Positions 1-7,249 of a stretch of DNA of 12,732 nucleotides are shown here, one piece after another. Origin of the DNA: Serpens sp035306625 (GTDB lineage: Bacteria > Pseudomonadota > Gammaproteobacteria > Pseudomonadales > Pseudomonadaceae). Within the stretch, counting starts at the first letter, position 1, and each line of letters starts with the position of its first letter. The notes under the pieces were generated by a model. It searched no databases, was not told the origin of the DNA, and saw only the letters and a program-made list of their open reading frames with translations. The stretch covers positions 1-12,732 of the forward strand of contig DATGNS010000100.1 in the NCBI GenBank assembly GCA_035306625.1, in the 5' to 3' direction. The translations under genes were made by a program, and so were the position numbers.

Positions 1-202
1 CGAAAGGCCAGACGTGACCAATTGGGTCATGATGCTTCGAGCAGCCCGTATCCCTTGCGGCTGCGGGCATGCATTGAGCGTCCGGCACACCGTTGGCAGG
101 GCTTTGAGGAGAGGGGATTGCCGGGAGCAGGTCGCGCGGCACCTGGCCACGCACCCTTTCGGTGCAACCCGGCCCATTCGTGACCGGCACTGACGAAGAC
201 GC

Positions 203-223
203 CGCCATCCCAGCCGGATGGCG
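203..223 (-). terminator. Possible weak terminator hairpin after the chemotaxis receptor gene
   Basis: An 8-bp perfect stem (CGCCATCC paired with GGATGGCG, 5-nt loop) lies 13 nt past the stop codon of the receptor gene that reads leftward into it. There is no T-run after the stem on the minus strand, so it is not a canonical Rho-independent terminator. It may only be a 3'-end stabilising hairpin. A second short hairpin (GCACC/GGTGC) lies further left near 152-166. I found no convincing gene in positions 1-235. Confidence 0.3.
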
Positions 224-235
224 ACGCTCTGGCCG

Positions 236-1864
236 CTACAGCCGGAAGCGGCTGATCAACTGGTTGAGGTCGCTGGCCAGGCGGCTCAGCTCATCGCTGG
301 AGGCGGATGTCTGCTCGGCACCGGCGGCGCTCTGCAGGGCGATATCGCGAATGGCCACCAGGTTGCGATCCACCTCGCGGGCCACCTGGGCCTGTTCCTC
401 GGCCGCGCTGGCGATCACCAGGTTCATCTCGTTGATCTGGCCGACCCGCTCGGCGATGCGCGCCAGCGCCTGATCGGCCTGGGTGGCAAGGCTCTGGCTC
501 TGCTCGGCCATCGCACTGCTTTCCTGCATTTCCTGCACCACCGCCTGGGTCGCCGTCTGGATGGCACCAATCATGTGCTCGATTTCCTGGGTGGAGTCGC
601 GGGTGCGCTGCGCCAGGCTGCGCACCTCGTCGGCCACCACCGCGAAACCGCGCCCGGCCTCGCCGGCACGGGCCGCCTCGATGGCCGCGTTGAGCGCCAG
701 CAGGTTGGTCTGATCGGCAATGCCCTGAATCACCACCAACACCTGGCCGATGGACTCCGCCTCCGACGCAAGGCGCTCCACCGTGGCCGCCGCCTGCTCG
801 AGCCTGCCACTCAGCTGATCGATGCTGGCGCGGCTGGCCGCCACCTGACGCAGGCCGGCGCGGGCCTCCTGCTCGGCCTCGCTGGACGCCACCGAGGTGC
901 GGGTCGCATTGCCAGCCACCTCGTCGACCGCGGTGGACATCTCGGTGACCGCGGTGGCCGCCTGCTGCACCTCGTCGTTCTGCCGGGCGATGCCCCGCGC
1001 GGTGTCTTCGGTGACCGCATGCAGCTCCTCGGCCGCCGAGGCCAGTTGGGTGGCCGAACCCTGGATACGCCCGATCAGGTTGGCGAGATGCTGCTGCATC
1101 TCACGGGCGGCGTGCAGGATGCTGCTGCGATCGCCACGCGCCAGCGGCAGATTCTGGGTCAGATCGCCGTCGGCGATGCGACGCAGCGCCTGCGCGGTCT
1201 GCGCCGGCTCCCCGCCGACCTGGCGGAACACACCACGGCCGACCAGCAGGGTGGCACCGGCCACCAGCAGCAGCGTCAGCAGGCTGATGGTCACCGCCAT
1301 GCGCGAGGAGGCGTCGAGCCCCGCCACCAGGGATTGATAGCGACTCGCCGCCGCCTGATCGCTCTGCTTGACCAGCTCCAGCAGCGGAGCACGCAGCGCC
1401 CGCCAGGCCGGGGTTTCCTGTTCCACCAGCAGCTGGCGAGCCTCGATCAGCTCACCGCGCCGGACGCGTTCGATGACCTGCGTCTGCAGGGGCGGCCAGG
1501 CGCGCAGATGACGACGCAGTGCATCCGCATCGGCGGCCCGGGCGGGGTCGGTGGCCAGCAGCGTGGCCAGTCGCTCGCCGGCGCGGTTGAGGTTGTCCAG
1601 GGCCGCCTCATGGTTCTTGTAGGCCTGCGGGTTGGCCGGGTCGATGAGGATGTTGCGCAGCGCCTGACCCATCTGCAGGCCGTTGGCATAGGTCTCGGTG
1701 GACAGCTGGCTCAGGGCGACGTAGCGGTCCACATACTCGAGCAGCTGGCGCTTGCTGCGCTCGGCATAGAACAGCGTCACCGCGGCCAGCACCAGCACCC
1801 CGAGCACACTGACGCTGCCCAGCAGCCAGAGACGAGCCTTGAGGGTTTGCATGCGGTTTTTCAT
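236..1864 (-). CDS. Methyl-accepting chemotaxis protein (transmembrane chemoreceptor)
   Basis: This 542-aa inner-membrane receptor should sense a periplasmic ligand and control the CheA-CheW kinase. TM1 is at about residues 12-32. A helical periplasmic region of about 155 residues follows, sized for a four-helix-bundle sensor. TM2 is at about 189-211, then a HAMP domain (about 210-265 with GGEP and IADGDL motifs). The long cytoplasmic coiled coil has its conserved hairpin tip at about 377-402 (IADQTNLLALNAAIEAARAG). The C-terminus ends ISRFRL with no CheR-tethering pentapeptide. The ATG at 1864 is preferred because AAGGGG lies just upstream; the frame stays open to 1951, but that would overlap the methyltransferase gene. 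The ligand cannot be inferred, and no other chemotaxis gene is nearby. It probably acts in trans with chemotaxis clusters elsewhere. Confidence 0.95.
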   Translation of the reverse strand: MKNRMQTLKARLWLLGSVSVLGVLVLAAVTLFYAERSKRQLLEYVDRYVALSQLSTETYANGLQMGQALRNILIDPANPQAYKNHEAALDNLNRAGERLATLLATDPARAADADALRRHLRAWPPLQTQVIERVRRGELIEARQLLVEQETPAWRALRAPLLELVKQSDQAAASRYQSLVAGLDASSRMAVTISLLTLLLVAGATLLVGRGVFRQVGGEPAQTAQALRRIADGDLTQNLPLARGDRSSILHAAREMQQHLANLIGRIQGSATQLASAAEELHAVTEDTARGIARQNDEVQQAATAVTEMSTAVDEVAGNATRTSVASSEAEQEARAGLRQVAASRASIDQLSGRLEQAAATVERLASEAESIGQVLVVIQGIADQTNLLALNAAIEAARAGEAGRGFAVVADEVRSLAQRTRDSTQEIEHMIGAIQTATQAVVQEMQESSAMAEQSQSLATQADQALARIAERVGQINEMNLVIASAAEEQAQVAREVDRNLVAIRDIALQSAAGAEQTSASSDELSRLASDLNQLISRFRL

Positions 1865-1947
1865 AACGGCCCCTTGCACAGGAACGAACGGTCGATGAGC
1901 AACCTGTCGGCTCCTTATCGGTCCGCCTGGCGAAAACTTGATGGATA

Positions 1948-2889
1948 TCAATCCGCGTGCATGAACACCAGCGCCTTGAGGCCGCCCTCCGGATCGATGT
2001 CGGCGAACTCCGGCGGATTGACCAGACGCTCCCTGAAGACCAGCGCCGGCGCCTCCTCGGCCATGCCGCGGATGAGGAAATCCGCGCCAACCGCCGGATC
2101 GTTCACGCAGGCCAGCACCTGTCCGCCGGCGTTGAGCAGTTCCGGCAGCTTGCGCAGGATCTTGGCGTAGTCGCGGGTAAGGGCGAAGCTGCCTTTCTGG
2201 AAACTGGGCGGGTCGATGATGATCAGGTCGTAGGGCCCTTCCCGACGCACCCGGCCCCAGGACTTGAACAGCTCATGGGCGAGGAAGCTCACCCGCCCCA
2301 GATCGTGGTCGTTGAGCCGATGGTTGTCGCGGCCGCGCGCCAGGGCGGCGCCGGCCATGTCCAGGTTGACCACCCGCTCGGCGCCACCGGCGAGGGCCGC
2401 CACCGAGAAGCCGCAGGTGTAGGCGAACAGGTTGAGCACCCGCTTGCCGGCCGCGTTGTCGCGCACCCAGCGGCGGCCGTAGCGCATGTCGAGGAACAGC
2501 CCGCTGTTCTGCTTGCGACCCAGGTCGAGCTGGTAGTACAGGCCATCCTCGCGGATCCGCCAGCCGTCCAGCGGCTCGCCGAACAGGAACTCGGTCGGGC
2601 TGCCGGGCAGGTAGCGCAGCTGCAGCAGCAGATGGGCGGCACCGCTGCCCTGCCAGGCCGGGCTGGCCGCCACGCGCCGCAGCAGGTCGCGCAGGGCGTC
2701 CAGTTGGTCCGCCGCCGGCTCGCGGAACAGGGCAACCAGCAGCACGCCCTCCAGCCAGTCGGCGGTCAGCTGTTCCAGGCCCGGCCAGCGCCGGCCGCGG
2801 CCATGCAGCAGTCGGCGCGCCTCCGCCGGTGGCGCGGCCAGGGCATCAAGCAGGCACTGTTCCAGCGTGGCGAGGGCATCGGGAGTCAT
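1948..2889 (-). CDS. Class I SAM-dependent methyltransferase, RlmK/RlmI-like
   Basis: This 313-aa protein has a Rossmann-fold methyltransferase domain in its second half. Visible motifs are GLFLDMR at 130-136, the SAM-binding motif I region LNLFAYTCGFSVAA at 152-165, the acidic ribose-contacting strand end NLDMAG at 175-180, and IIDPPSFQKG at 224-233. The GLFLDQR-like, NLFAYTGGFS-like and DPPSF motifs are typical of the 23S rRNA methyltransferase group RlmI and the C-terminal half of RlmK, so RNA is the likely substrate. The exact base is not known. The N-terminal ~100 residues are not a recognisable PUA or THUMP domain. The start at 2889 (ATG) was chosen by resemblance to family N-termini; an in-frame GTG at 2901 is also possible, and neither has a strong ribosome-binding site. 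The gene lies 83 nt before the chemoreceptor gene on the same strand. Confidence 0.88.
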   Translation of the reverse strand: MTPDALATLEQCLLDALAAPPAEARRLLHGRGRRWPGLEQLTADWLEGVLLVALFREPAADQLDALRDLLRRVAASPAWQGSGAAHLLLQLRYLPGSPTEFLFGEPLDGWRIREDGLYYQLDLGRKQNSGLFLDMRYGRRWVRDNAAGKRVLNLFAYTCGFSVAALAGGAERVVNLDMAGAALARGRDNHRLNDHDLGRVSFLAHELFKSWGRVRREGPYDLIIIDPPSFQKGSFALTRDYAKILRKLPELLNAGGQVLACVNDPAVGADFLIRGMAEEAPALVFRERLVNPPEFADIDPEGGLKALVFMHAD

Positions 2890-2919
2890 TGGCGGTGGCA
2901 CCTGGGCAAAAAAGCGGCC

Positions 2920-2925
2920 ATTGTA
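2920..2925 (-). promoter_or_regulatory. Possible -10 element for the methyltransferase gene
   Basis: On the minus strand TACAAT (5 of 6 matches to TATAAT) lies about 31 nt before the ATG at 2889, in the 64-nt gap between the divergent methyltransferase and SIMPL genes. No good -35 hexamer is visible at 16-18 nt spacing. This is a weak, position-based call. Confidence 0.3.
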
Positions 2926-2953
2926 CTGGCCTCGTCATCCGGAGGAATCGCCC

Positions 2954-3676
2954 ATGCCCATCATCCGTGTCGGAATCATCCCCGCCCTGATCCTTGGCGC
3001 CGCCGTGGCCTTTGCCGGCTGGTCGGTTGGCCAGGGCATCGAGCGCTTTCGCCTGGCCGACCGCTCGGTGACGGTGAAGGGGCTGGCCGAACTGGATGTG
3101 AAGAGCGATTTCGCCATCTGGACCCTGGGCTTCCGCCGCGGTGGTTCCAGCTTCGACGAGGTGCAGCGGCAGCTGGCCGGCGACCGCGAGCGCGTGGTCG
3201 CCTTCCTGACCGAGCAGGGCTTCACCAGCGAGGAGATCGAGGTGCGCCCGCTGCAGGTACAGGACCTGCTGGCCCGCGAATGGGGCAGCAGCGACGTGGC
3301 CCTGCGCTTCACCGGCCAGGGCCAGGTGCTGGTGAAATCAGCCCGCGTGGACGCCGTGGCCAGGGCCGCCAATGCCAGCGACCCGCTGATCCAGGCCGGC
3401 ATCCAGCTGGAGAGCCCGGACGGCTTCGCCGGCCCGCGCTACCAGTTGCGCGGCTTCAATGAAGTCAAACCGCAACTGCTGGAAGAGGCCACCCGCAACG
3501 CCCGGGAACAGGCCAGCAAGTTCGCCGCCGATGCCGGCGCCACCCTGGGTGCCCTGAAAAGCGCCAACCAGGGCGTGATCCGCGTGCTCGACGACGACGG
3601 CAGCGACATGGACAGCTCGCGCACCATCGGCAAGCGCCTGCGGGTGGTGAGTACCTTCCAGTTCGCGCTGGACTAG
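2954..3676 (+). CDS. SIMPL-domain (DUF541) membrane-anchored periplasmic protein
   Basis: This 240-aa protein has an N-terminal hydrophobic segment at about residues 5-28, acting as an uncleaved anchor or signal peptide. A SIMPL/DUF541 domain fills the rest. The domain begins with the characteristic strand SVTVKGLAELDVKSDFAIW, and the later segment YQLRGFNEVKPQLLEEATRNA leads into the helix where family members carry A..A...A..LG; here this is AREQASKFAADAGATLG. Family members include mammalian SIMPL, Brucella BP26 (a channel-like ring) and E. coli YggE, linked to oxidative stress. The biochemical function is not established. The start is set by GGAGGA at 2941-2946, eight nucleotides before the ATG; the frame is open further upstream to 2867 but that part overlaps the divergent methyltransferase gene. 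A VanZ-like gene follows on the same strand after 115 nt. Confidence 0.88.
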   Translation: MPIIRVGIIPALILGAAVAFAGWSVGQGIERFRLADRSVTVKGLAELDVKSDFAIWTLGFRRGGSSFDEVQRQLAGDRERVVAFLTEQGFTSEEIEVRPLQVQDLLAREWGSSDVALRFTGQGQVLVKSARVDAVARAANASDPLIQAGIQLESPDGFAGPRYQLRGFNEVKPQLLEEATRNAREQASKFAADAGATLGALKSANQGVIRVLDDDGSDMDSSRTIGKRLRVVSTFQFALD

Positions 3677-3791
3677 CATCAGGACGGGCGCGCGCGTACT
3701 TCGACAGCTTGCGCTCGCCGGCCTACCATTTCGCCTCCGCGGGCGGCCGGGATCAACCGGCCCCTGCATATCAATCCCCGCAAGGACCATC

Positions 3792-4154
3792 ATGCTTTCG
3801 CTGCAGCGTATTCCCCTCTGGCTCTGGCGCCTGGCCTTCGCCGTCTGCCTGCTGGCCGTGCTCACCCTCGCCCTGCTTCCGGACCCCGATCCCCGCCTGA
3901 GTACCGGCTGGGACAAGGGCAACCACCTGCTGGCCTTTGCGGTACTGACCTTTCTCGGCTGCGCGGCATTTCCCGGCCGCTGGCTGCCCGTGGCGGTGGC
4001 TCTGGTCGGCTTTGGCGTGCTGATCGAACTGGCGCAGGGGCTGACCGGCTACCGCTACGCCGAATGGGCGGACCTGCTGGCCGACAGCCTGGGCATCGCC
4101 CTGGGGCTGGTCATTCAGGGCGCGCTATGGAAACGTGGGCGACCCTCACGCTGA
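3792..4154 (+). CDS. VanZ-family small integral membrane protein
   Basis: This 120-aa protein has four predicted membrane segments (about 11-30, 43-60, 64-84 and 94-113). It shows the VanZ-like signature residues: D41-K with H45 and AF, then IEL followed by Q82, then R88 with EWADLLAD. VanZ gives low-level teicoplanin resistance in enterococci, but most chromosomal members of the family have no known role and no link to resistance. AAGGA lies 6 nt before the ATG. The length is normal for single-domain members, so this gene looks intact. Its last 40 nt overlap the end of the truncated mshL frame on the other strand. It therefore lies directly against the break point of the MSHA operon. A GGCCGG/CCGGCC hairpin at 3745-3762 lies in its leader. 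Confidence 0.85.
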   Translation: MLSLQRIPLWLWRLAFAVCLLAVLTLALLPDPDPRLSTGWDKGNHLLAFAVLTFLGCAAFPGRWLPVAVALVGFGVLIELAQGLTGYRYAEWADLLADSLGIALGLVIQGALWKRGRPSR

Positions 4155-4483
4155 CCCCGAGCAGTCACCCGGGGCGGCACCAGGATGTTCTGTCCGGAGC
4201 TGTCCATCAGGCTGAGGAAGAAGGCGCGCGCCGGCATGTCGCTGACCAGCACGTCGAAACGCGGCGCACCGGCGTCCGGCGCCGCCGGCGGCTCCTGCGG
4301 CGTGCGTGCGGCGACCGGCGGCGGCGGGGTGTCGAGCACCCGCTGGCTGTGCTCGAGGCTTTCCCGCCAGGCGGCATCCATCTCGCCGCCCAGGCGTCGC
4401 TGCTCGTCCGGAAAGGACTGGCAGGCACCGAGCAGGACAAGGAGACCGAGCAGACCGGCGCGGGGGATGAAGGAAGACGTCAT
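4115..4483 (-). pseudogene. mshL: Truncated MSHA secretin gene mshL (N-terminal fragment only)
   Basis: The 122-aa product starts with a lipoprotein signal (LVLLGAC, lipid-attachment Cys21), has a Pro/Ala-rich linker, and then matches the start of the secretin N-terminal domain: PRFDVLVSDMPARAFFLSL (74-92) through NILVPPRVT (99-107). Complete MshL-type secretins are roughly 500-600 residues and continue with a G-I-S-L-type strand, further N domains and the outer-membrane secretin barrel. Here the family resemblance stops at about residue 107 (near position 4163). The remaining 15 residues (ARGQREGRPRFHSAP) read antisense through the vanZ stop region and end at a TGA within vanZ. The start overlaps the mshK stop by 4 nt (ATGA), as in an intact operon. 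A secreted lipopeptide might still be made, but it cannot form a pore. I read this as deletion or rearrangement of the rest of the operon. Confidence 0.82.
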
Positions 4484-4824
4484 GGTGTGGTGCGACTCGG
4501 AGAAAGGGGGGAAAGCAGCGACAGGCTGAAGCGACGGCCCTGGCGCTCGACGCTGACGGTGCGCCGGCCGATGGCCAGCACGCGGGCGCCGGCGACGCGA
4601 TCGCCGACGCGCAGGGTCTGGCCGTTGATCACCGCGCGCGCGCCATCCTGACCGCGCAGGATGGCCTGCAGGCGCAGCGGCGCGGCGGCCGGCGCCGCCT
4701 TGCCCTGGACGGACGCGGGCGCGGCGGCCGGGGGCGGCAGGGTCGGGTCGGCGGCCCATACCGGCAGGGCCAGGCTCAGCAGCAAGGCGACAAGCAAGGA
4801 TCTAGACACCCAGCCACCCCGCAT
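4480..4824 (-). CDS. mshK: MSHA biogenesis protein MshK-like
   Basis: This 114-aa exported protein has a signal peptide (about 1-24, cleavage probable after VWA) and a Pro/Ala-rich linker. Its compact C-terminal region, LRLQAILRGQDGARAVINGQTLRVGDRV, resembles MshK and PilP-like or GspC-like HR domains. In the MSHA pilus MshK is thought to link the inner-membrane MshI/J platform to the secretin MshL. Sequence similarity in this family is low, so the call rests on size, the AVING..L..GD motif and its position between mshJ and mshL. The start overlaps the mshJ end by 23 nt; an in-frame GTG at 4809 would shorten the protein by five residues and is an alternative. The frame is intact although its partner secretin is broken. 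Confidence 0.8.
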   Translation of the reverse strand: MRGGWVSRSLLVALLLSLALPVWAADPTLPPPAAAPASVQGKAAPAAAPLRLQAILRGQDGARAVINGQTLRVGDRVAGARVLAIGRRTVSVERQGRRFSLSLLSPLSPSRTTP

Positions 4825-5443
4825 GTCGACTGAGGGTATGCAGCTCCAGACGGATCTGCGCCTTGCCCGGGCCGGCCTTGCCCACCCGGTAGTCCAGGCT
4901 GCTCCAGTGCAGTTGCCAACCGCTGGCCTGCACGGCCCGCAGATAGCCCAGCAGTTCGAAGTAGCCGCCTTCCAGGGTCAGGCGCAGGCCGTGGCGATAG
5001 AGCACCGCCGGCGCCTGCTCGGCGTCGGGCAGGCTGAGCGGCGCACTGAAGCTCTGCAGGTCCACCAGGCGCAGGCCGGCATGGCGGTGCAGCAGGTCTT
5101 CCAGCAGCCGCTGCATGTCACGGGGGGCGATCAGCCGGGCGGTGCCGCCGTCGATGGCGGCAAAGATGGCCTCGCGCCGCGCCTCGGCGGCGCCGATGGC
5201 CTGTCGGTAGCGGGCGTTGGGGTCGGCGGCCAGGCGCTCGTCGAGCTGGCGCAGCGCGCCCCGGGCGGCGGCGATGCCCTGCTGCGCCTGGACCAGACGC
5301 TTCTCCTGCACGGCGCTGCGCGCCGCCAGGGGCGCAGCCAGCCACTGCACATACAGCAGGGCGAGCAGCGCCAGGCCCACGCCGTACATCAGCCACTGTT
5401 CACGGGGCGCGCGCTGACGCCAGAAGGCCAGAAGACTAGTCAT
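4802..5443 (-). CDS. mshJ: MSHA biogenesis protein MshJ (PilO-like)
   Basis: This 213-aa bitopic inner-membrane protein has a short cytoplasmic tail (FWRQRAPREQ), one membrane span at about 17-36, and a helical, coiled-coil-prone periplasmic stretch at about 40-95. A C-terminal ferredoxin-like alpha/beta domain follows (HGLRLTLEGGYFELLGYLRAVQASGW, about 148-173), typical of PilO, GspM and MshJ. It would pair with the PilN-like protein encoded just before it to form the inner-membrane assembly platform of the pilus. Its start lies 8 nt inside the end of the preceding gene and its end overlaps mshK by 23 nt, so translation is probably coupled. The reading frame shows no sign of decay. Confidence 0.85.
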   Translation of the reverse strand: MTSLLAFWRQRAPREQWLMYGVGLALLALLYVQWLAAPLAARSAVQEKRLVQAQQGIAAARGALRQLDERLAADPNARYRQAIGAAEARREAIFAAIDGGTARLIAPRDMQRLLEDLLHRHAGLRLVDLQSFSAPLSLPDAEQAPAVLYRHGLRLTLEGGYFELLGYLRAVQASGWQLHWSSLDYRVGKAGPGKAQIRLELHTLSRHAGWLGV

Positions 5444-6041
5444 CGGCCTGCTCCCGATCCTCGATCCGCGACGCCAGACGGAAGCGCAACAGGCCGCTGC
5501 CCTCGCGGCGCACCTGCAGCTGGGCGAACTGGCGGCCCTGCAGCGCGGGGCTGCCGCCCAGGCTGGCCAGGTAATGGGGCAGCAGGCTCTGTTCCTGGAC
5601 CAGGCCATCAAGACGGATATGTTCGCCGCCTTCCTCGAGGCGGATGCGGGTCAGCCACAGGCCCGGCACGTGCCGGTCGGCCAGGCCGCCGAGCAGCGGC
5701 GCAAAACCCTCGCGGTGGCGGTTCTCCAGCGCCAGCAGGTGCTCGGCGAGCCGCTGCAGGCGCTGATTGCCGGCTTCCAGCTCGGTCAGTTGCTCGACCA
5801 GACGCGGGTCCAGCTGTGGCTCGCGGAAGCCGGCCTGGCGGGCCTGCAGCTCGGCTTCGGCCTGGCGGGCCTGCCGTTCGGCCTGTTCCAGGGCGCGGGC
5901 GGTGGTGACGCCGTGCCAGCCTTCCCACAGGCCGTGGGCCAGCAGCAGGCCGCCCAGCAGCGCCAGGCCGAGCAGCATCTGCCGCCGGGACGGCCCCTGC
6001 CGCCGGGGCGTCTCGGGCTGATAGAGATTGACGTTCTGCAT
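5436..6041 (-). CDS. PilN-domain pilus assembly protein (MshI2-like)
   Basis: This 201-aa protein begins MQNVNLYQPE, close to the conserved INLLP-type cytoplasmic peptide with which PilN family proteins bind PilM. A membrane span follows at about 21-39, then a heptad-rich helix (about 47-120) and a C-terminal ferredoxin-like domain with the segment LWLTRIRLEEGGEHIRLDGLV. It should bind the PilM-like MshI in the cytoplasm and pair with MshJ in the membrane. Its ATG overlaps the mshI stop by one base (TGATG on the minus strand), which fixes the start and implies coupled translation. MSHA clusters variously call this gene mshI2 or pilN, so I leave the symbol empty. Confidence 0.85.
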   Translation of the reverse strand: MQNVNLYQPETPRRQGPSRRQMLLGLALLGGLLLAHGLWEGWHGVTTARALEQAERQARQAEAELQARQAGFREPQLDPRLVEQLTELEAGNQRLQRLAEHLLALENRHREGFAPLLGGLADRHVPGLWLTRIRLEEGGEHIRLDGLVQEQSLLPHYLASLGGSPALQGRQFAQLQVRREGSGLLRFRLASRIEDREQADD

Positions 6042-6958
6042 CAGGCACGCTCCTGACGCAGGGCCGCGCCGATGGCGCCCAGGCACTGCACCTGTTGCAG
6101 ATCGGTGAGTTCGGCGGCCGGCTGGCCGGGGAACAGGTCGCGCAGATCGAGCACCTGCAGCGGCGTGGCCAACCCGGCGGCCAGCTCGGCGCTGGCCTCG
6201 GCGGCCTGGTGCTTCATGGGCAGCAGCAGGATGCGATTGAGCCGGCCGGCGCCGATCTGGCTTTCGAAGTAGTCCAGGCTGCGCTGGATCTCCAGGGTCA
6301 TCCGCGCCAGGTCGTCGGCGCCGCCCCGGGCGCTCTGCTCCAGGCGGCGCGCCATGTACAGGTCGGCGCCCTTCTGGATGCAGATCATGCTTTCCGTGGT
6401 GCGCAGGCGCAGCACGGCGATATTGAGATCCGGCGCGCCCGCCAGCAGGCCGATGTTGCGGTAGGCCATCTCCGCGATGTCGATGCTCTGCAGGCGCAGG
6501 CCGCTGTCACGCAGCCAGGCGGCGCACTGGTTCATGTGCGTCTTGCCCAGCACCGCGCAGTAGGCCATGCGCATGCGCCCGCGATAGGCGTCGGCCGGCA
6601 GCGCGAAGCAGTCCAGCACCACCTCGTCCAGCGGCTCGCCGAGCATGTCCTTGACGCGCCAGCGCATGGCGTCGCGCAGCTCGTCGGCGGGAACGTCGGG
6701 GGCTTCGAGCAGGAAGGTGCGGTAATCACCCGAGTGCAGGACCAGGTTGGCGGGCAGCCCGCCCAGGCCCAGCTCATGGACCATGTCCCTGAGCACACTG
6801 GCGCGCTGGGCCGCTGGCGCTTCGCGGTAGATACAGGTCGTCAGCTGGGGAGGCAGGCCTTCCGGTCGGCACACCTGTGCCAGCGCGATTCCCTGGTGGC
6901 TGAACTCCAGTCCCACCCTTCCGTTCGCGGCGGTTTTCGCCCTTTTGAACCGCAACAC
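6041..6958 (-). CDS. mshI: MSHA biogenesis protein MshI (PilM-like actin-fold ATPase)
   Basis: This ~305-aa cytoplasmic protein resembles PilM and MshI. It has the N-terminal strand GRVGLEFSHQGIALA (13-27), the conserved block FLLEAPDVPADELRDAMRWR followed by KDMLGEPLDEVVLDCF (82-118), and a later strand-turn LNIAVLRLRTTESMICIQKG fitting the actin-like fold. It should recruit the PilN-like protein to build the pilus platform. The start is uncertain. A GTG at 6958 gives the expected VLRFKR N-terminus (initiator Met) with AGGTG six nucleotides upstream, and is preferred. An ATG at 6994 would add 12 residues, and the frame is open further to a TTG at 7018. It is the first gene of the remnant operon; upstream is a ~290-nt leader/promoter region. 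Confidence 0.85.
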   Translation of the reverse strand: MLRFKRAKTAANGRVGLEFSHQGIALAQVCRPEGLPPQLTTCIYREAPAAQRASVLRDMVHELGLGGLPANLVLHSGDYRTFLLEAPDVPADELRDAMRWRVKDMLGEPLDEVVLDCFALPADAYRGRMRMAYCAVLGKTHMNQCAAWLRDSGLRLQSIDIAEMAYRNIGLLAGAPDLNIAVLRLRTTESMICIQKGADLYMARRLEQSARGGADDLARMTLEIQRSLDYFESQIGAGRLNRILLLPMKHQAAEASAELAAGLATPLQVLDLRDLFPGQPAAELTDLQQVQCLGAIGAALRQERA

Positions 6959-7158
6959 CAGAGACACCTGCCACGACACGCTCGAACCGCGCATCCCTGG
7001 CGGAAAACGAGACGACAACTGCTGATGATCCGGCTACAGGCCCTGCAGCCGTGGAGATAGAGGGAGCTACACGTGCAACCCGAGCGGGTCGCGATCGGGC
7101 CTGCACGGGCCGATTTGTGATGTGGCGCACATTTTCATGCGGCGCCGCTTTTTTGTCG

Positions 7159-7188
7159 ATACCCGGACAAAAATTAAGGAACTGTCAA
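7159..7188 (-). promoter_or_regulatory. Possible promoter of the msh remnant operon
   Basis: On the minus strand a perfect -35 hexamer TTGACA (7188-7183) stands in an AT-rich patch unlike its GC-rich surroundings, with a poor -10 (GGGTAT or CGGGTA at 17-18 nt spacing). If used, it gives a leader of about 195 nt before the mshI GTG at 6958, containing small hairpins (ATCGG...CCGAT near 7097-7117). I see nothing else in the 291-nt stretch from 6959 to 7249. The poor -10 suggests activator dependence or a false match. Confidence 0.3.
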
Positions 7189-7249
7189 AATGACATCGCT
7201 GCGTGCGGAGTGAAGAAAAGCGCGGCACATCAGGGGCTTGACGAGCGAA

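Noticed and set aside
1..30. Possible partial gene reading leftward from ATG at 30 (MTQLVTSGLS)
   Set aside because: Only ten codons are visible and there is no clear ribosome-binding site; not enough to call a gene.
1865..1951. N-terminal extension of the chemoreceptor to 1951
   Set aside because: It would overlap the methyltransferase end, has no ribosome-binding site, and adds polar residues before a normal TM1. The ATG at 1864 with AAGGGG fits better.
218..2170. Long plus-strand open frame of 650 codons over the chemoreceptor gene
   Set aside because: It is a GC-driven shadow of the chemoreceptor and methyltransferase genes. The translation is His/Leu/Gly-rich without domains, while the minus strand carries unmistakable family motifs.
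3792..4154. VanZ-like gene as an antibiotic-resistance gene
   Set aside because: No other van genes are present, and chromosomal VanZ-family proteins are widespread without a known resistance role.
4115..4200. Transposon or phage scar at the msh break point
   Set aside because: I looked for terminal inverted repeats, target duplications and integrase remnants and saw none.
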